From Pseudomonas indica NBRC 103045 (GTDB taxonomy: Bacteria > Pseudomonadota > Gammaproteobacteria > Pseudomonadales > Pseudomonadaceae): a stretch of 64,000 bases of DNA. Below are positions 55,965-64,000 of the stretch, piece by piece. The notes below the pieces were generated by a model. The model made no database searches and was not told the DNA's origin. It saw only the letters and a program-made list of their open reading frames with translations. The translations under genes were made by a program, and so were the position numbers. How positions within the stretch are numbered: the first letter of the stretch is position 1; each line of letters starts with the position of its first letter. The DNA lies in NCBI RefSeq assembly GCF_002091635.1, contig NZ_BDAC01000001.1, positions 496,001 to 560,000 on the forward strand, read 5' to 3'.

Positions 55965-55981
55965 AACTGGTCCTACCAGTT
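55965..55981. promoter_or_regulatory. GlcC operator 2
   Basis: AACTGGTCCTACCAGTT, a second copy of the palindrome, 17 bp before the glcC ATG. Two sites could serve activation of glcD and control of glcC. Confidence 0.75.
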
Positions 55982-55997
55982 GCAGGAGAAGCCCCTC

Positions 55998-56774
55998 ATG
56001 CCCTTGGAAACGACACCGGAACAACGCCGCCAACTCGCCGATGTGGTGGCCGAGCGCATCGAGCGACTGATCCTCGACGGCGTGCTCAAGGTCGGCCAGG
56101 CGCTGCCCTCGGAACGGCGTTTGTGCGAGAAGCTGGGCATCTCGCGTTCGGCACTGCGTGAGGGCCTGCGCGTGCTGCGCGGGCGCGGCATCGTCGAGAC
56201 GGCCCAGGGGCGCGGCTCCTTCGTTGCCCGCCTGACCCAACCGAGCGACGCCAGCCCCCTGATGCACTTGTTCAGCTCGCAGCCGCGCACCCTCTACGAC
56301 CTGCTGGAAGTCCGCGCGCTACTGGAGGGTGAATCGGCGCGTCTGGCGGCGTTACGCGGCACCGACGCGGATTTCATCCTGCTCACCCGCCGCTACGAGG
56401 AAATGCTCGCCGCCCACGCCGAGCCGCACAGCCACGATCCGCACGAGCATGCCCGCCTCGACCATGCCTTCCACCTGGCGATCTGCGAGGCTTCGCACAA
56501 CCCGGTGCTGGTACACACCCTGCAATCCTTGACCGACCTGATGCTGAGCACGGTGTTCGCCTCGGTGAACAACCTCTACCACCGCCCACCCCGGATGAAG
56601 CAGATCGACCGCCAGCATGCGCGCCTCTATCACGCGGTGATCGAACGCCTGCCGGAACAGGCCCAGCGCGCCGCCCGCGAACATATCCACAGCATTCGCG
56701 ACAACCTCAAGGAGATCGAGCAGGAGGAGCAGCGCCTGGTGCGCGCCACCATGCGGCTGGAAGGTTGGACATAA
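55998..56774 (+). CDS. glcC: GlcC: FadR-type glycolate regulator
   Basis: A 258-aa GntR/FadR-family regulator. N-terminal winged helix (VGQALPSERRLCEKLGISRS, GRGIVETAQGRGSFVA) and a C-terminal FCD ligand domain (LLEVRALLEGESARLAA, DHAFHLAICEASHNPVLVHT, QHARLYHAVIERLPEQAQRA). The FCD metal/ligand His residues are present. It is divergent from glcD with two palindromes between, as for GlcC of E. coli, which activates glc genes when glycolate is present. The start at 55998 has CAGGAG upstream. Confidence 0.95.
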   Translation: MPLETTPEQRRQLADVVAERIERLILDGVLKVGQALPSERRLCEKLGISRSALREGLRVLRGRGIVETAQGRGSFVARLTQPSDASPLMHLFSSQPRTLYDLLEVRALLEGESARLAALRGTDADFILLTRRYEEMLAAHAEPHSHDPHEHARLDHAFHLAICEASHNPVLVHTLQSLTDLMLSTVFASVNNLYHRPPRMKQIDRQHARLYHAVIERLPEQAQRAAREHIHSIRDNLKEIEQEEQRLVRATMRLEGWT

Positions 56775-56849
56775 AGGCAGCGGCACGCTTCAAGCGGTAA
56801 GCGGCAAGAGAAGCCTTGAAGCTTGTAGCTTGCCGCTTGAGGCTGCCTT
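56774..56849. repeat. Imperfect inverted repeat of the AAGCGGCAAG type
   Basis: Outer arms AAGGCAGC/GCTGCCTT with inner GCGGCAAG/CTTGCCGC form a long hairpin between glcC and ubiC. The same motif family recurs near 62150-62233; it is a dispersed Pseudomonas intergenic repeat that may end transcription. Confidence 0.7.
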
Positions 56850-56883
56850 AAACTCCCGGCTCTTTATTTGGCCTTGTCCCGCC

Positions 56884-57435
56884 GTGCCTGACGCCGCCCT
56901 TGCCCATCCCCCCCGCTGGCTGACCGCCGCACAGTTGCATCCCGCGCCTTGCGCCGGTGTGCGCGACTGGTTGTTCGATCAGGGGTCGCTGACCCGCCGC
57001 CTGACCGCCCTGTCCCAAGGCACCTTTGCCGTCGAGCCGCTGGTGCAGGGCTGGCAGGTGTTGCGTGCCGACGAGTGCACCGCCCTCGACGTGCCCGCCG
57101 GCAGCCAGGGCTGGGTACGCGAGGTCTACCTGCGCGGTTACGGTGACGCCTGGGTGTTCGCCCGCAGCGTGGCCGCCCGCAGTGCCCTGGAAGGTTCGGG
57201 GCTCGCGCTCGGCGAGCTGGGCAGCCGCTCCCTGGGCGAGCTGCTGTTCAGCGACCGTGCTTTCGTTCGCGGTCCCATCGAAGTCACCCGCTATCCCGCC
57301 GCCTGGTTGCCCGCCGAGGTCCGCGCGGAACGCCTGTGGGGCCGACGCTCCTGCTTCCGCCGGGGCGAGCTGGGTGTGCTGGTGGCGGAAGTCTTCCTGC
57401 CGGCGCTCTGGCACAAGGCCGAGCTCGACGCCTGA
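56884..57435 (+). CDS. ubiC: Chorismate pyruvate-lyase
   Basis: About 183 aa; splits chorismate into pyruvate and 4-hydroxybenzoate, the first step of ubiquinone synthesis. Family patterns: PRWLTAAQLHPAPCAGVRDW, VREVYLRGYGDAWVFARSVA, LGELLFSDRAFVRGPIEVTR and GRRSCFRRGELGVLVAEVFL. The start is probably GTG at 56884 (VPDAALAHPP), which gives normal family length; an ATG at 56830 falls in the preceding hairpin. Followed by ubiA, as in P. aeruginosa. Confidence 0.92.
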   Translation: MPDAALAHPPRWLTAAQLHPAPCAGVRDWLFDQGSLTRRLTALSQGTFAVEPLVQGWQVLRADECTALDVPAGSQGWVREVYLRGYGDAWVFARSVAARSALEGSGLALGELGSRSLGELLFSDRAFVRGPIEVTRYPAAWLPAEVRAERLWGRRSCFRRGELGVLVAEVFLPALWHKAELDA

Positions 57436-57472
57436 GCCTTCGTGAGCGGTTGAATTCGCCCACACCACTGTT

Positions 57473-57537
57473 GTAGGAGCGAGCTCTGCTCGCGAAATAA
57501 GCTACGCAAAAGCATCGCCAGCAGAGCTGGCTCCTAC
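57473..57537. repeat. Pseudomonas REP pair (REPIN-like)
   Basis: GTAGGAGCGAGCTCTGCTCG and, inverted, AGCAGAGCTGGCTCCTAC flank about 25 bp between ubiC and ubiA. It is nearly the mirror of the pair at 46838. Confidence 0.88.
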
Positions 57538-57621
57538 GAAAAGCGTGATCGGCATCGCACACACCGCTCCCCTGCCGTCCGGGCCACGTATAATCCGCCG
57601 CAGTCCGCCCGGAGAAGCCGC

Positions 57622-58512
57622 ATGTACCTGAACCTGCTGCAACAGCTCAATCGCCTGCATCCCCGCGCCTGGGACTTCATCCAACTGACGCGCCTGGACA
57701 AGCCGATCGGCATCTACCTGTTGCTGTGGCCGACCCTGTGGGCGTTGTGGGTGGCGGCCGAGGGTGTGCCGAGCGCGAAGAACCTGTTCATCTTCGTCTT
57801 CGGCGTGATCCTGATGCGCGCCGCCGGCTGCGTGATCAACGACTACGCCGACCGCAACTTCGACGGCCACGTCAACCGCACCAAGGCCCGCCCCCTGGCC
57901 AGCGGCAAGGTCCGCCCGCGCGAGGCGCTGATCCTGTTCGCCGTGCTGGTGACACTGAGCTTCGTACTGGTGCTGTTCACCAATGCGGCCACCATCTGGC
58001 TGTCGTTCGGCGGCCTGGCCCTGGCCGCGACCTATCCGTTCATGAAGCGCTACACCTTCTATCCGCAGGTGGTGCTGGGCGCGGCCTTTTCCTGGGGCAT
58101 GCCGATGGCCTTCACCGCCGAGACCGGCAGCCTGCCGGCCGAAGCCTGGCTGTTGTACATCGCCAACCTGCTGTGGACGGTGGCCTACGACACCTATTAC
58201 GCCATGGCCGACCGCGAGGACGATCTGAAGATCGGGGTGAAGTCCACCGCCATCCTGTTCGGCGAGGCCGACCGCCTGATCATCGCCACCCTCCAGGGCA
58301 TGGCGCTGTTCTGCCTGCTGCTGGCCGGCAGCCGCTTCGAGCTGGGCATCTGGTTCCATGCCGGCCTGCTGGTCGCCGTGGCCTGCTTCGCCTGGGAATA
58401 CCGCAGCACCCGCGACCACGATCCGCAGAAGTGCTTCGCCGCCTTCCTGCACAACCACTGGGCCGGGCTGGCGATCTTCGTCGGCCTGGTACTGGACTAC
58501 GCGCTGCGTTGA
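57622..58512 (+). CDS. ubiA: 4-hydroxybenzoate octaprenyltransferase
   Basis: A 296-aa membrane enzyme that attaches the polyprenyl chain to 4-hydroxybenzoate. The two Asp-rich Mg2+ sites are in [19 protein letters not shown] and [20 protein letters not shown]. About eight hydrophobic helices. Start at 57622 after GGAGAAG. It works with UbiC directly upstream. Confidence 0.96.
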   Translation: MYLNLLQQLNRLHPRAWDFIQLTRLDKPIGIYLLLWPTLWALWVAAEGVPSAKNLFIFVFGVILMRAAGCVINDYADRNFDGHVNRTKARPLASGKVRPREALILFAVLVTLSFVLVLFTNAATIWLSFGGLALAATYPFMKRYTFYPQVVLGAAFSWGMPMAFTAETGSLPAEAWLLYIANLLWTVAYDTYYAMADREDDLKIGVKSTAILFGEADRLIIATLQGMALFCLLLAGSRFELGIWFHAGLLVAVACFAWEYRSTRDHDPQKCFAAFLHNHWAGLAIFVGLVLDYALR

Positions 58513-58600
58513 GCCCCGCCCGGCGCGTCGTTTGCCAAGCCGTTCCGCTTTCCGACGCGCCGTGTCTACCGCCGGGCTTTCCGCCACCGCTTGCAGCCCA

Positions 58601-58622
58601 CTTGTCACATCGCTGCAATAAT
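58601..58622 (+). promoter_or_regulatory. Pho-box-like sequence upstream of phoB
   Basis: Direct half-sites TGTCACA and TGCAATA spaced 11 bp, resembling the PhoB box, with a TATCTAAT region shortly after as possible -10. It fits self-activation of phoBR at low phosphate. Confidence 0.6.
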
Positions 58623-58670
58623 TCCGTTATCTAATGCGGCGCAACAGAGAAAACGACCCGAGGCTCTAGC

Positions 58671-59360
58671 ATGGTTGGCAAGAACATCCTCATCGTTGAC
58701 GACGAAGCCCCGATCCGCGAAATGATCGCGGTGGCCCTGGAAATGGCCGGCTACGAGTGCCTGGAAGCGGAGAACACCCAGCAGGCCCACGCCGTGATCG
58801 TCGACCGCAAGCCCGATCTGATCCTGCTCGACTGGATGCTGCCCGGCACCTCCGGCATCGAACTGGCACGCCGCCTGAAACGCGACGAACTGACCGCCGG
58901 CATCCCGATCATCATGCTCACCGCCAAGGGCGAAGAGGACAACAAGATCCAGGGCCTGGAAGTCGGCGCCGATGACTACATCACCAAGCCCTTCTCGCCG
59001 CGCGAACTGGTCGCCCGCCTGAAGGCCGTGCTGCGCCGCGCCGGCCCCAGCGATACCGAGGCGCCGATCGAGGTCGGCGGCCTGTTGCTCGACCCCATCA
59101 GCCACCGGGTCACCATCGACGGCAAGCCGGCCGAAATGGGGCCCACGGAATACCGCCTGTTGCAGTTTTTCATGACCCACCAGGAACGCGCCTATACCCG
59201 CGGTCAGTTGCTCGACCAAGTCTGGGGCGGCAACGTCTACGTCGAGGAGCGCACGGTGGATGTGCACATCCGCCGCCTGCGCAAGGCGCTCGGCGATGCC
59301 TACGAGAACCTGGTGCAGACGGTGCGCGGCACCGGCTATCGTTTCTCCACCAAAAGCTGA
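58671..59360 (+). CDS. phoB: PhoB: phosphate response regulator
   Basis: A 229-aa OmpR-type regulator. Receiver domain with acidic pocket ([13 protein letters not shown]), phospho-Asp in [12 protein letters not shown] and Lys in [11 protein letters not shown]. Winged-helix DNA-binding domain [19 protein letters not shown] ... [16 protein letters not shown] ... VRGTGYRFS. It activates genes for phosphate uptake when phosphate is scarce; PhoR is encoded next. Confidence 0.97.
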   Translation: MVGKNILIVDDEAPIREMIAVALEMAGYECLEAENTQQAHAVIVDRKPDLILLDWMLPGTSGIELARRLKRDELTAGIPIIMLTAKGEEDNKIQGLEVGADDYITKPFSPRELVARLKAVLRRAGPSDTEAPIEVGGLLLDPISHRVTIDGKPAEMGPTEYRLLQFFMTHQERAYTRGQLLDQVWGGNVYVEERTVDVHIRRLRKALGDAYENLVQTVRGTGYRFSTKS

Positions 59361-59396
59361 GACCGCCCCACCGGGCCGTCGACAAGGACGCGATAG

Positions 59397-60698
59397 GTGA
59401 ATCAAAACTGGCGCGGCGCCGTGGTGCGCCGCCTGCTGCTTCTGTTGGGCGGCTGCCTGCTGCTCGGCCTGATCACGGGGCAATACGCCTGGGCGCTGGT
59501 GATCGGCCTCGGCGCCTATCTTGGCTGGACGCTGACGCAACTCCTGCGTTTGCACAAATGGCTGCAGGAACACAAACCCGACGAGCCACCGCCGGACGGC
59601 TACGGCCTGTGGGGCGAGGTGTTCGATAGCATCTACCACCTGCAACGCCGCGACCAGAAGGTCCGCGGGCGCCTGCAGGCGGTGATCGACCGCGTACAGG
59701 AATCCACCGCGGCCCTGCGCGACGCGGTGATCATGCTCGACAGCGACGGCAACCTGGAGTGGTGGAACCGCGCGGCGGAAACCCTGCTCGGGTTGAAGAC
59801 GCCGCAGGACAGCGGCCAGCCGATCACCAACCTGGTCCGCCATCCGCGCTTCAAGGAATACTTCGAGCAGGGCAACTACCGCGAGCCGCTGGACCTGCCC
59901 TCGCCGATCAGCGACCGCCTGCGCCTGCAATTCCTCATCACCCGCTACGGCAACCGCGAGCATTTGATGCTAGTCCGCGACGTCACCCGGCTGTACCAGC
60001 TGGAGCAGATGCGCAAGGACTTCGTCGCCAACGTCTCCCATGAGCTGCGCACGCCGCTGACGGTGATCGCCGGCTACCTGGAAACTCTGGTGGACAATGT
60101 CGAGGACGTGAATCCGCGCTGGCTGCGCGCGTTGCAGCAGATGCAGCAGCAGGCCGGACGCATGCAGAACCTGCTCAACGACCTGCTCCTGCTGGCCAAG
60201 CTGGAGGCCACGGATTATCCGTCGGACAGCCAGCCGGTGGCCGTCGACCTGCTGCTGCTCTCCATCAAGAACGATGCCCAGGCCCTGTCCGGCGAGCGCA
60301 ACCACCGCATCACCCTGGAGGCCGACCCGCACCTGCGTCTCAAGGGCAGCGAGACGGAGCTGCGTAGCGCCTTCTCCAACCTGGTGTTCAATGCGGTGAA
60401 GTACACCCCGAGCGAAGGCGAGATCCGCATCCGCTGGTGGGGCGACGACCAGGGCGCGCACCTCGCCGTGCAGGATTCCGGCATCGGCATCGAAGCCAAG
60501 CACCTGCCGCGCCTGACCGAGCGCTTCTACCGGGTCGACTCCAGCCGCGCCAGCAACACCGGCGGTACCGGGCTGGGACTGGCCATCGTCAAGCACGTAC
60601 TGATCCGCCACCGCGCGCGCCTGGACATCAGCAGCACGCTCGGCAAAGGCAGCATCTTCACCTGCCACTTCCCGGCACAACAGGTGGTCAAGCGCTGA
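59397..60698 (+). CDS. phoR: PhoR: phosphate sensor kinase
   Basis: A 433-aa kinase. Two close N-terminal helices (LLLLLGGCLLLGLITG, WALVIGLGAYLGWTL), a PAS domain (RDAVIMLDSDGNLEWWNRAA), HisKA with the phospho-His in FVANVSHELRTPLTVI, and HATPase boxes (FSNLVFNAVKYTPSEGE, DSGIGIEAKHLPRL, GGTGLGLAIVKHV). It starts at GTG 59397 with AAGGA upstream. It partners PhoB and senses phosphate through the Pst/PhoU complex in known systems. Confidence 0.96.
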   Translation: MNQNWRGAVVRRLLLLLGGCLLLGLITGQYAWALVIGLGAYLGWTLTQLLRLHKWLQEHKPDEPPPDGYGLWGEVFDSIYHLQRRDQKVRGRLQAVIDRVQESTAALRDAVIMLDSDGNLEWWNRAAETLLGLKTPQDSGQPITNLVRHPRFKEYFEQGNYREPLDLPSPISDRLRLQFLITRYGNREHLMLVRDVTRLYQLEQMRKDFVANVSHELRTPLTVIAGYLETLVDNVEDVNPRWLRALQQMQQQAGRMQNLLNDLLLLAKLEATDYPSDSQPVAVDLLLLSIKNDAQALSGERNHRITLEADPHLRLKGSETELRSAFSNLVFNAVKYTPSEGEIRIRWWGDDQGAHLAVQDSGIGIEAKHLPRLTERFYRVDSSRASNTGGTGLGLAIVKHVLIRHRARLDISSTLGKGSIFTCHFPAQQVVKR

Positions 60699-60807
60699 CC
60701 GGCTCCCACGGGCCTGGGCAAGCCAGCCACCTGCGGTTAGTCTGCGGGGCTTGAGATACGCTTTCCCGTCCCCATTTATCTGGAATCACAAGACACAAAC
60801 CGCCCCC

Positions 60808-62145
60808 ATGGACCCTTCCGGTTTTAGCGCCAGCGCTTATTTCGCCGACTTCGGCCTGATTCTCTTCGCCCTCTTCCTCGTTCTGCTCAACGGTTTCTTC
60901 GTCGCCGCCGAGTTCGCCATGGTTAAGCTGCGCGGTACCCGCGTGGAGACCATCGCCGACCTGCACGGCTGGCGCGGCAGCCTGCTGCGCCGCGTGCACA
61001 GCCAGCTCGACGCCTACCTGTCGGCCTGCCAGTTGGGCATCACCCTCGCCTCCCTCGGCCTCGGCTGGGTCGGCGAGCCGGCCTTCGCCCACCTGCTCGA
61101 ACCGCTGCTGACCTCCCTCGGCATCGGCTCGCCGGCGCTGATCCACGGCATCGCCTTCTTCAGTGCCTTCTTCATCATTTCCTACCTGCATATCGTGATC
61201 GGCGAGCTGGCGCCCAAGTCCTGGGCGATCCGCAAGCCCGAGCTGCTCTCGCTGTGGACGGCCGCACCGCTGTACGCCTTCTACTGGCTGATGTACCCGG
61301 CGATCTGGCTGCTCAACGCCAGCGCCAACGCCATTCTGCGCATCGCCGGCCAGGGCGAGCCCGGTCCGCACCACGAGCATCACTACAGCCGCGACGAACT
61401 GAAGCTGATCCTGCACTCCAGCCGTGCCCGCGACCCCAGCGACCAGGACATGCGCGTGCTGGCCTCGGCCGTGGAGCTGGGCGAACTGGAAGTGGTGGAC
61501 TGGGCCAACTCCCGCGAGGACTTGGTCTACCTCGAACGCAACGCGCCGCTGCACGAAGTGTTCAGCGTGTTCCGCCGCCACAAGTACAGCCGCTACCCGG
61601 TGTACGACGAGGAAGCCGGCCAGTTCATCGGCCTGCTGCACATCAAGGACCTGCTGCTGCAACTGTCGCTGCTGGAAATGCTGCCCTCGGCGCTCAAGCT
61701 CAGCGACCTGATTCACCCCATCGAGCACGTGTCCAAGCACATGCCGCTGTCGCATCTGCTGGAACAATTCCGCAAGGGTGGCTCGCACTTCGCCCTGGTC
61801 GAGGAAGCCGACGGCAAGGTGATCGGCTACCTGACCATGGAAGATGTGCTGGAAGTGCTGGTCGGCGATATCCAGGACGAACACCGCAAGGCCGAGCGCG
61901 GCATCCTCGCCTACCAGCCGGGCCGCCTGCTGGTACGTGGCGACACCCCGCTGTTCAAGGTGGAACGCCTGCTCGGCCTCAACCTCGACCACATCGAAGC
62001 GGAAACCCTGGCCGGCCTGGTCTACGAGACCCTCAAGCGCATGCCGGATGAAGAGGAAGTGGTGGAGACCGAAGGCCTGCGCATCGTCATCAAGAAGATG
62101 AAAGGCCCGAAGATCGTCCTGGCCAAGGTCCTTAAATTAGCCTAA
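60808..62145 (+). CDS. CNNM/CorC-type membrane protein with CBS domains
   Basis: A 445-aa protein of the DUF21 (CNNM)-CBS-CorC_HlyC plan: membrane part (LILFALFLVLLNGFFVAAEF, AYLSACQLGITLASLGLGWV), a pair of CBS domains (ELEVVDWANSREDLVYLERN ... YPVYDEEAGQFIGLLHIKDL) and a C-terminal transporter-associated domain. Related proteins move or regulate Mg2+/Co2+. The start at 60808 is the first ATG before the membrane part; a ribosome site is weak. It follows phoR as in P. aeruginosa (PA5362 position). Confidence 0.88.
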   Translation: MDPSGFSASAYFADFGLILFALFLVLLNGFFVAAEFAMVKLRGTRVETIADLHGWRGSLLRRVHSQLDAYLSACQLGITLASLGLGWVGEPAFAHLLEPLLTSLGIGSPALIHGIAFFSAFFIISYLHIVIGELAPKSWAIRKPELLSLWTAAPLYAFYWLMYPAIWLLNASANAILRIAGQGEPGPHHEHHYSRDELKLILHSSRARDPSDQDMRVLASAVELGELEVVDWANSREDLVYLERNAPLHEVFSVFRRHKYSRYPVYDEEAGQFIGLLHIKDLLLQLSLLEMLPSALKLSDLIHPIEHVSKHMPLSHLLEQFRKGGSHFALVEEADGKVIGYLTMEDVLEVLVGDIQDEHRKAERGILAYQPGRLLVRGDTPLFKVERLLGLNLDHIEAETLAGLVYETLKRMPDEEEVVETEGLRIVIKKMKGPKIVLAKVLKLA

Positions 62146-62149
62146 AAGC

Positions 62150-62233
62150 GGCCACAAGCGACAAGCCTCAAGCGGCAAGTAAAGGCAGCACTGAGTCGCT
62201 TGCAGCTTATGGTTTGCCGCTTGCCGCTGCTTT
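62150..62233. repeat. Dispersed inverted repeat of the AAGCGGCAAG type, probable terminator
   Basis: GCGGCAAG and AAGCGGCAAG on one side, GGTTTGCCGCTTGCCGC on the other, followed by TTTTTTA. It is between converging genes and can serve as a terminator for both. Confidence 0.7.
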
Positions 62234-62234
62234 T

Positions 62235-63131
62235 TTATTCGCCGCCAACTGCAAAGTTGGGCAGGCTGTCCACCGGCTGGGCGAACTGGAAGGGGATCGA
62301 CTCCAGGGCCAGGCCGACGTTGCGCTGGACCACGAAGTGCAGGTGAGGCCCAGTGCTGTTGCCGGTATTGCCGGAGCGGGCGATGAAGCTGCCGGCCTCC
62401 ACCCGTTGGCCTTCGCGGACGCTGACCGAACCTTTCATCAGGTGCAGGTAGACGCCCATGGTGCCGTCGTCGTGGAGGATGCGCACGTAGTTGCCGGAAG
62501 GGTTGTTGCCGCGCCCGCTCTGCCCGTTCTCGATCTTCACCACCATCCCGCTGCGCGCAGCGACGATGGGCGTGCCTTCGGGCATGGCGATGTCCATGGC
62601 ATAGCGGCCCTTCGGGGTGAAGTGGCTGTACTTGCCGTTGGCGCCCTGGGTCAGGCGGAACGGGCCGCCGCGCCAGGGCAGCGGATAACGATGCAAGCTC
62701 GGCTTCAGGCGGGGGTCGCCCATGGCGTAGCGCAGCTTGGGCGTGTAGCGCATCGGCTTGTCGGCATCGCGAGGCGCCAGGGTGGCGAGGCGGATGTTGC
62801 TGCGCGGCGGCAATACCCAGCGGATCGGCTTCTCCGGCGCACCAAGGGCGTTCTCCACGCCTTTGAGGCTCAACTCGACTTCCACCGGTGCATAGAGATC
62901 GTTACGCACCAGCAGCGTCTCGCCGGCGTCGTGCTTCTTGGTCTCCAGCTTCACCAGGTTATCCAGCCGCTCGACCATGCGGTCGCGGAAGACGAACACC
63001 TCCGCCCCTGCCACGGCTTTGTCGCTGTAAGTGACCACGCCGTTGGCATCGGTGTACTTGTAGATGGTCAGGGCCGCGACCGGCGCGGTCGCGGTCAACA
63101 AACCGCAGAGAAGAATCAGGCGCCCTAGCAT
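62235..63131 (-). CDS. M23-family (LytM) peptidase
   Basis: A 298-aa exported protein: signal peptide (LILLCGLLTATAPVAA), an N-terminal extension (YKYTDANGVVTYSDKAVAGA, DUF4124-like) and a C-terminal M23 domain (GRYAMDIAMPEGTPIVAARS ... TGNSTGPHLHFVVQRN). The HLH zinc ligands are present. In the first motif the classical HxxxD is not clear (RYAMD), so the first zinc ligand may be elsewhere (for example SHFTPKG) and activity is uncertain. The family cuts peptidoglycan cross-links. Confidence 0.85.
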   Translation of the reverse strand: MLGRLILLCGLLTATAPVAALTIYKYTDANGVVTYSDKAVAGAEVFVFRDRMVERLDNLVKLETKKHDAGETLLVRNDLYAPVEVELSLKGVENALGAPEKPIRWVLPPRSNIRLATLAPRDADKPMRYTPKLRYAMGDPRLKPSLHRYPLPWRGGPFRLTQGANGKYSHFTPKGRYAMDIAMPEGTPIVAARSGMVVKIENGQSGRGNNPSGNYVRILHDDGTMGVYLHLMKGSVSVREGQRVEAGSFIARSGNTGNSTGPHLHFVVQRNVGLALESIPFQFAQPVDSLPNFAVGGE

Positions 63132-63271
63132 AACGTCACGGATCTAGTACTTATGAGTATCCGGGCTGGTAAGACTAGCAGCGGCAAAATGCCTTCGCGA
63201 GACGCCAGCCGTCGGTGTGTGACGTAGTTGCACTTCGCCTGACGAGCGGTACGGCGTGGTGCTGACCCGCG

Positions 63272-64000
63272 TCAGGCGCCGGGTACGAAGTGCTTCTGCG
63301 CGGTGCCGCGGGCGATCAGGCGGGACAGGTAGTCGAGCTTCTGTGGGTCGCGGTCGACGAAGCGGAAGGTCAGTTGCAGCCATTCGCTGTCGGGCTTGGG
63401 TTCCAGCGCGGCGACGGCATGAAGGTAGCCGTTCAGGCGCGCCACTTCGGCGCTTTCGCCCTGCTCCAGGTCGAGCACGGCGCTTTCCAGCACCTGCGGC
63501 AGCGGGTCGCCGCGACGCACCACCACCAGGGCCTCCTTGAGGCTCAGGGCCTTGATTACGCAGGCCATGTTGCCGCCCGGCAGGCGCAATTGCCCCTGGC
63601 CACGGCCGCCGGGCGCCTGGGCGGCGGGCTTGGCCGAAGCCGTCGGGGCGGGGGTGGGGGCGGCACGGGGTGCGGGTTCCGGTGCCGTGGGCTTGATCAC
63701 CTCGGCCTTGCCGCCGGTCAGCGCGGCCAGCGAATCGTTCGGCAGGCCGCCGGCGAGGCTGCGTGCCGGGGCGCTGGCGGCCAGGGCTTCGAGGCGCCCG
63801 GCGCGGTGCAGGGCCTTTTTCACCTTGGTGATCAACTGGTCGTTGGAGAAGGGTTTGCCGATGTAATCGGAGACGCCCGCCTGGATGGCCTGGACCACGT
63901 TCTCCTTGTCACCGCGGCTGGTGACCATGATGAAGGGAACGCCCTTCAGCTCCGCCTGTTCGCGGCACCAGACGAGCAATTCCAGGCCGGACATCTCCGG
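63272..64000 (-). CDS. Response regulator with C-terminal PilZ-like domain (5' end outside window)
   Basis: At least 242 codons are visible; the frame remains open at the window edge, so the N-terminus with the phospho-Asp is outside. The receiver end is seen ([46 protein letters not shown]). A Pro/Ala-rich linker (residues about 95-130) and a C-terminal region (GGNMACVIKALSLKEALVVV, LQLTFRFVDRDPQKLDYLSR) like degenerate PilZ modules follow. It sits where PA5364 lies in P. aeruginosa. Output and partner are unknown. Confidence 0.8.
   Translation of the reverse strand, partial: PEMSGLELLVWCREQAELKGVPFIMVTSRGDKENVVQAIQAGVSDYIGKPFSNDQLITKVKKALHRAGRLEALAASAPARSLAGGLPNDSLAALTGGKAEVIKPTAPEPAPRAAPTPAPTASAKPAAQAPGGRGQGQLRLPGGNMACVIKALSLKEALVVVRRGDPLPQVLESAVLDLEQGESAEVARLNGYLHAVAALEPKPDSEWLQLTFRFVDRDPQKLDYLSRLIARGTAQKHFVPGA

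Noticed and set aside
54288..55997. Long plus-strand N-terminal extension of glcC
   Set aside because: It reads antisense through glcD and the operator region; the FadR-type domain starts at 55998.

Overview
The window comes from a high-GC gammaproteobacterium of the genus Pseudomonas, close to the P. aeruginosa lineage. The right third carries a recognisable Pseudomonas core order: hupA, rubredoxin reductase and rubredoxins, glc cluster, glcC, ubiC-ubiA, phoB-phoR, a CNNM/CorC protein, an M23 peptidase and a PilZ-type response regulator. The left two thirds are accessory DNA joined to this core beside hupA.

Layout. 1-2801: the end of a Tn3-family (Tn21-like) transposon, with its terminal repeat, which cuts an amino-acid-binding-protein gene down to 42 codons. 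3195-4858: a fatty acid hydroxylase and an AraC regulator. 4870-32289: a large copper/silver resistance region. It holds copRS, PtrA-like and DUF2790 small proteins, two cupredoxins, a Cu P-type ATPase, a DsbG-like protein, CopZ, a TraX-family membrane protein, a copA-(Met/His-rich)-copB-cytochrome c-DUF411 operon, an OprD-family porin, a small exported protein plus cusCBA, a YncE-like/Met-rich/DUF2933/methyltransferase operon, and tlpA-ccdA. 32469-37836: defence-like cargo, namely an 894-aa SMC-type ATPase with a zinc hook and an R-E-H triad like RloC/PrrC anticodon nucleases, and a winged-helix + SF2 helicase pair divergent from a controller-protein-like XRE regulator. 38059-44057: an AT-rich, tightly coupled operon of three tyrosine recombinases plus a small HTH/coiled-coil protein, resembling the gamma-mobile-trio (GMT) mobility module. 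It ends in a cluster of ATGAAAC repeats next to hupA, a plausible attachment region. 44209-64000: core genome.

How it works together. CopR probably acts through repeated TTACAnnnnTGTAAT-like boxes. In the clearest cases exactly 33 bp separate the box from a -10 hexamer. The boxes lie in front of the PtrA-like genes, both cupredoxins, copA, the porin, the DUF2790 gene and the cus operon. copZ instead has a CueR/MerR-type promoter with no regulator gene in the window. Periplasmic oxidation and binding (CopA, CopB, cupredoxins, Met/His-rich proteins), cytoplasmic export (P-type ATPase, CopZ) and trans-envelope efflux (CusCBA) form a complete copper defence. The core part adds glycolate use (GlcA/B/C/D/E/F/G), with GlcC operators and likely Crc/Hfq control, and phosphate sensing (PhoBR with a Pho-box-like site).

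The strongest candidates for something undescribed are the recombinase quartet with its defence cargo, the controller-protein-like helicase pair and the RloC-like ATPase.
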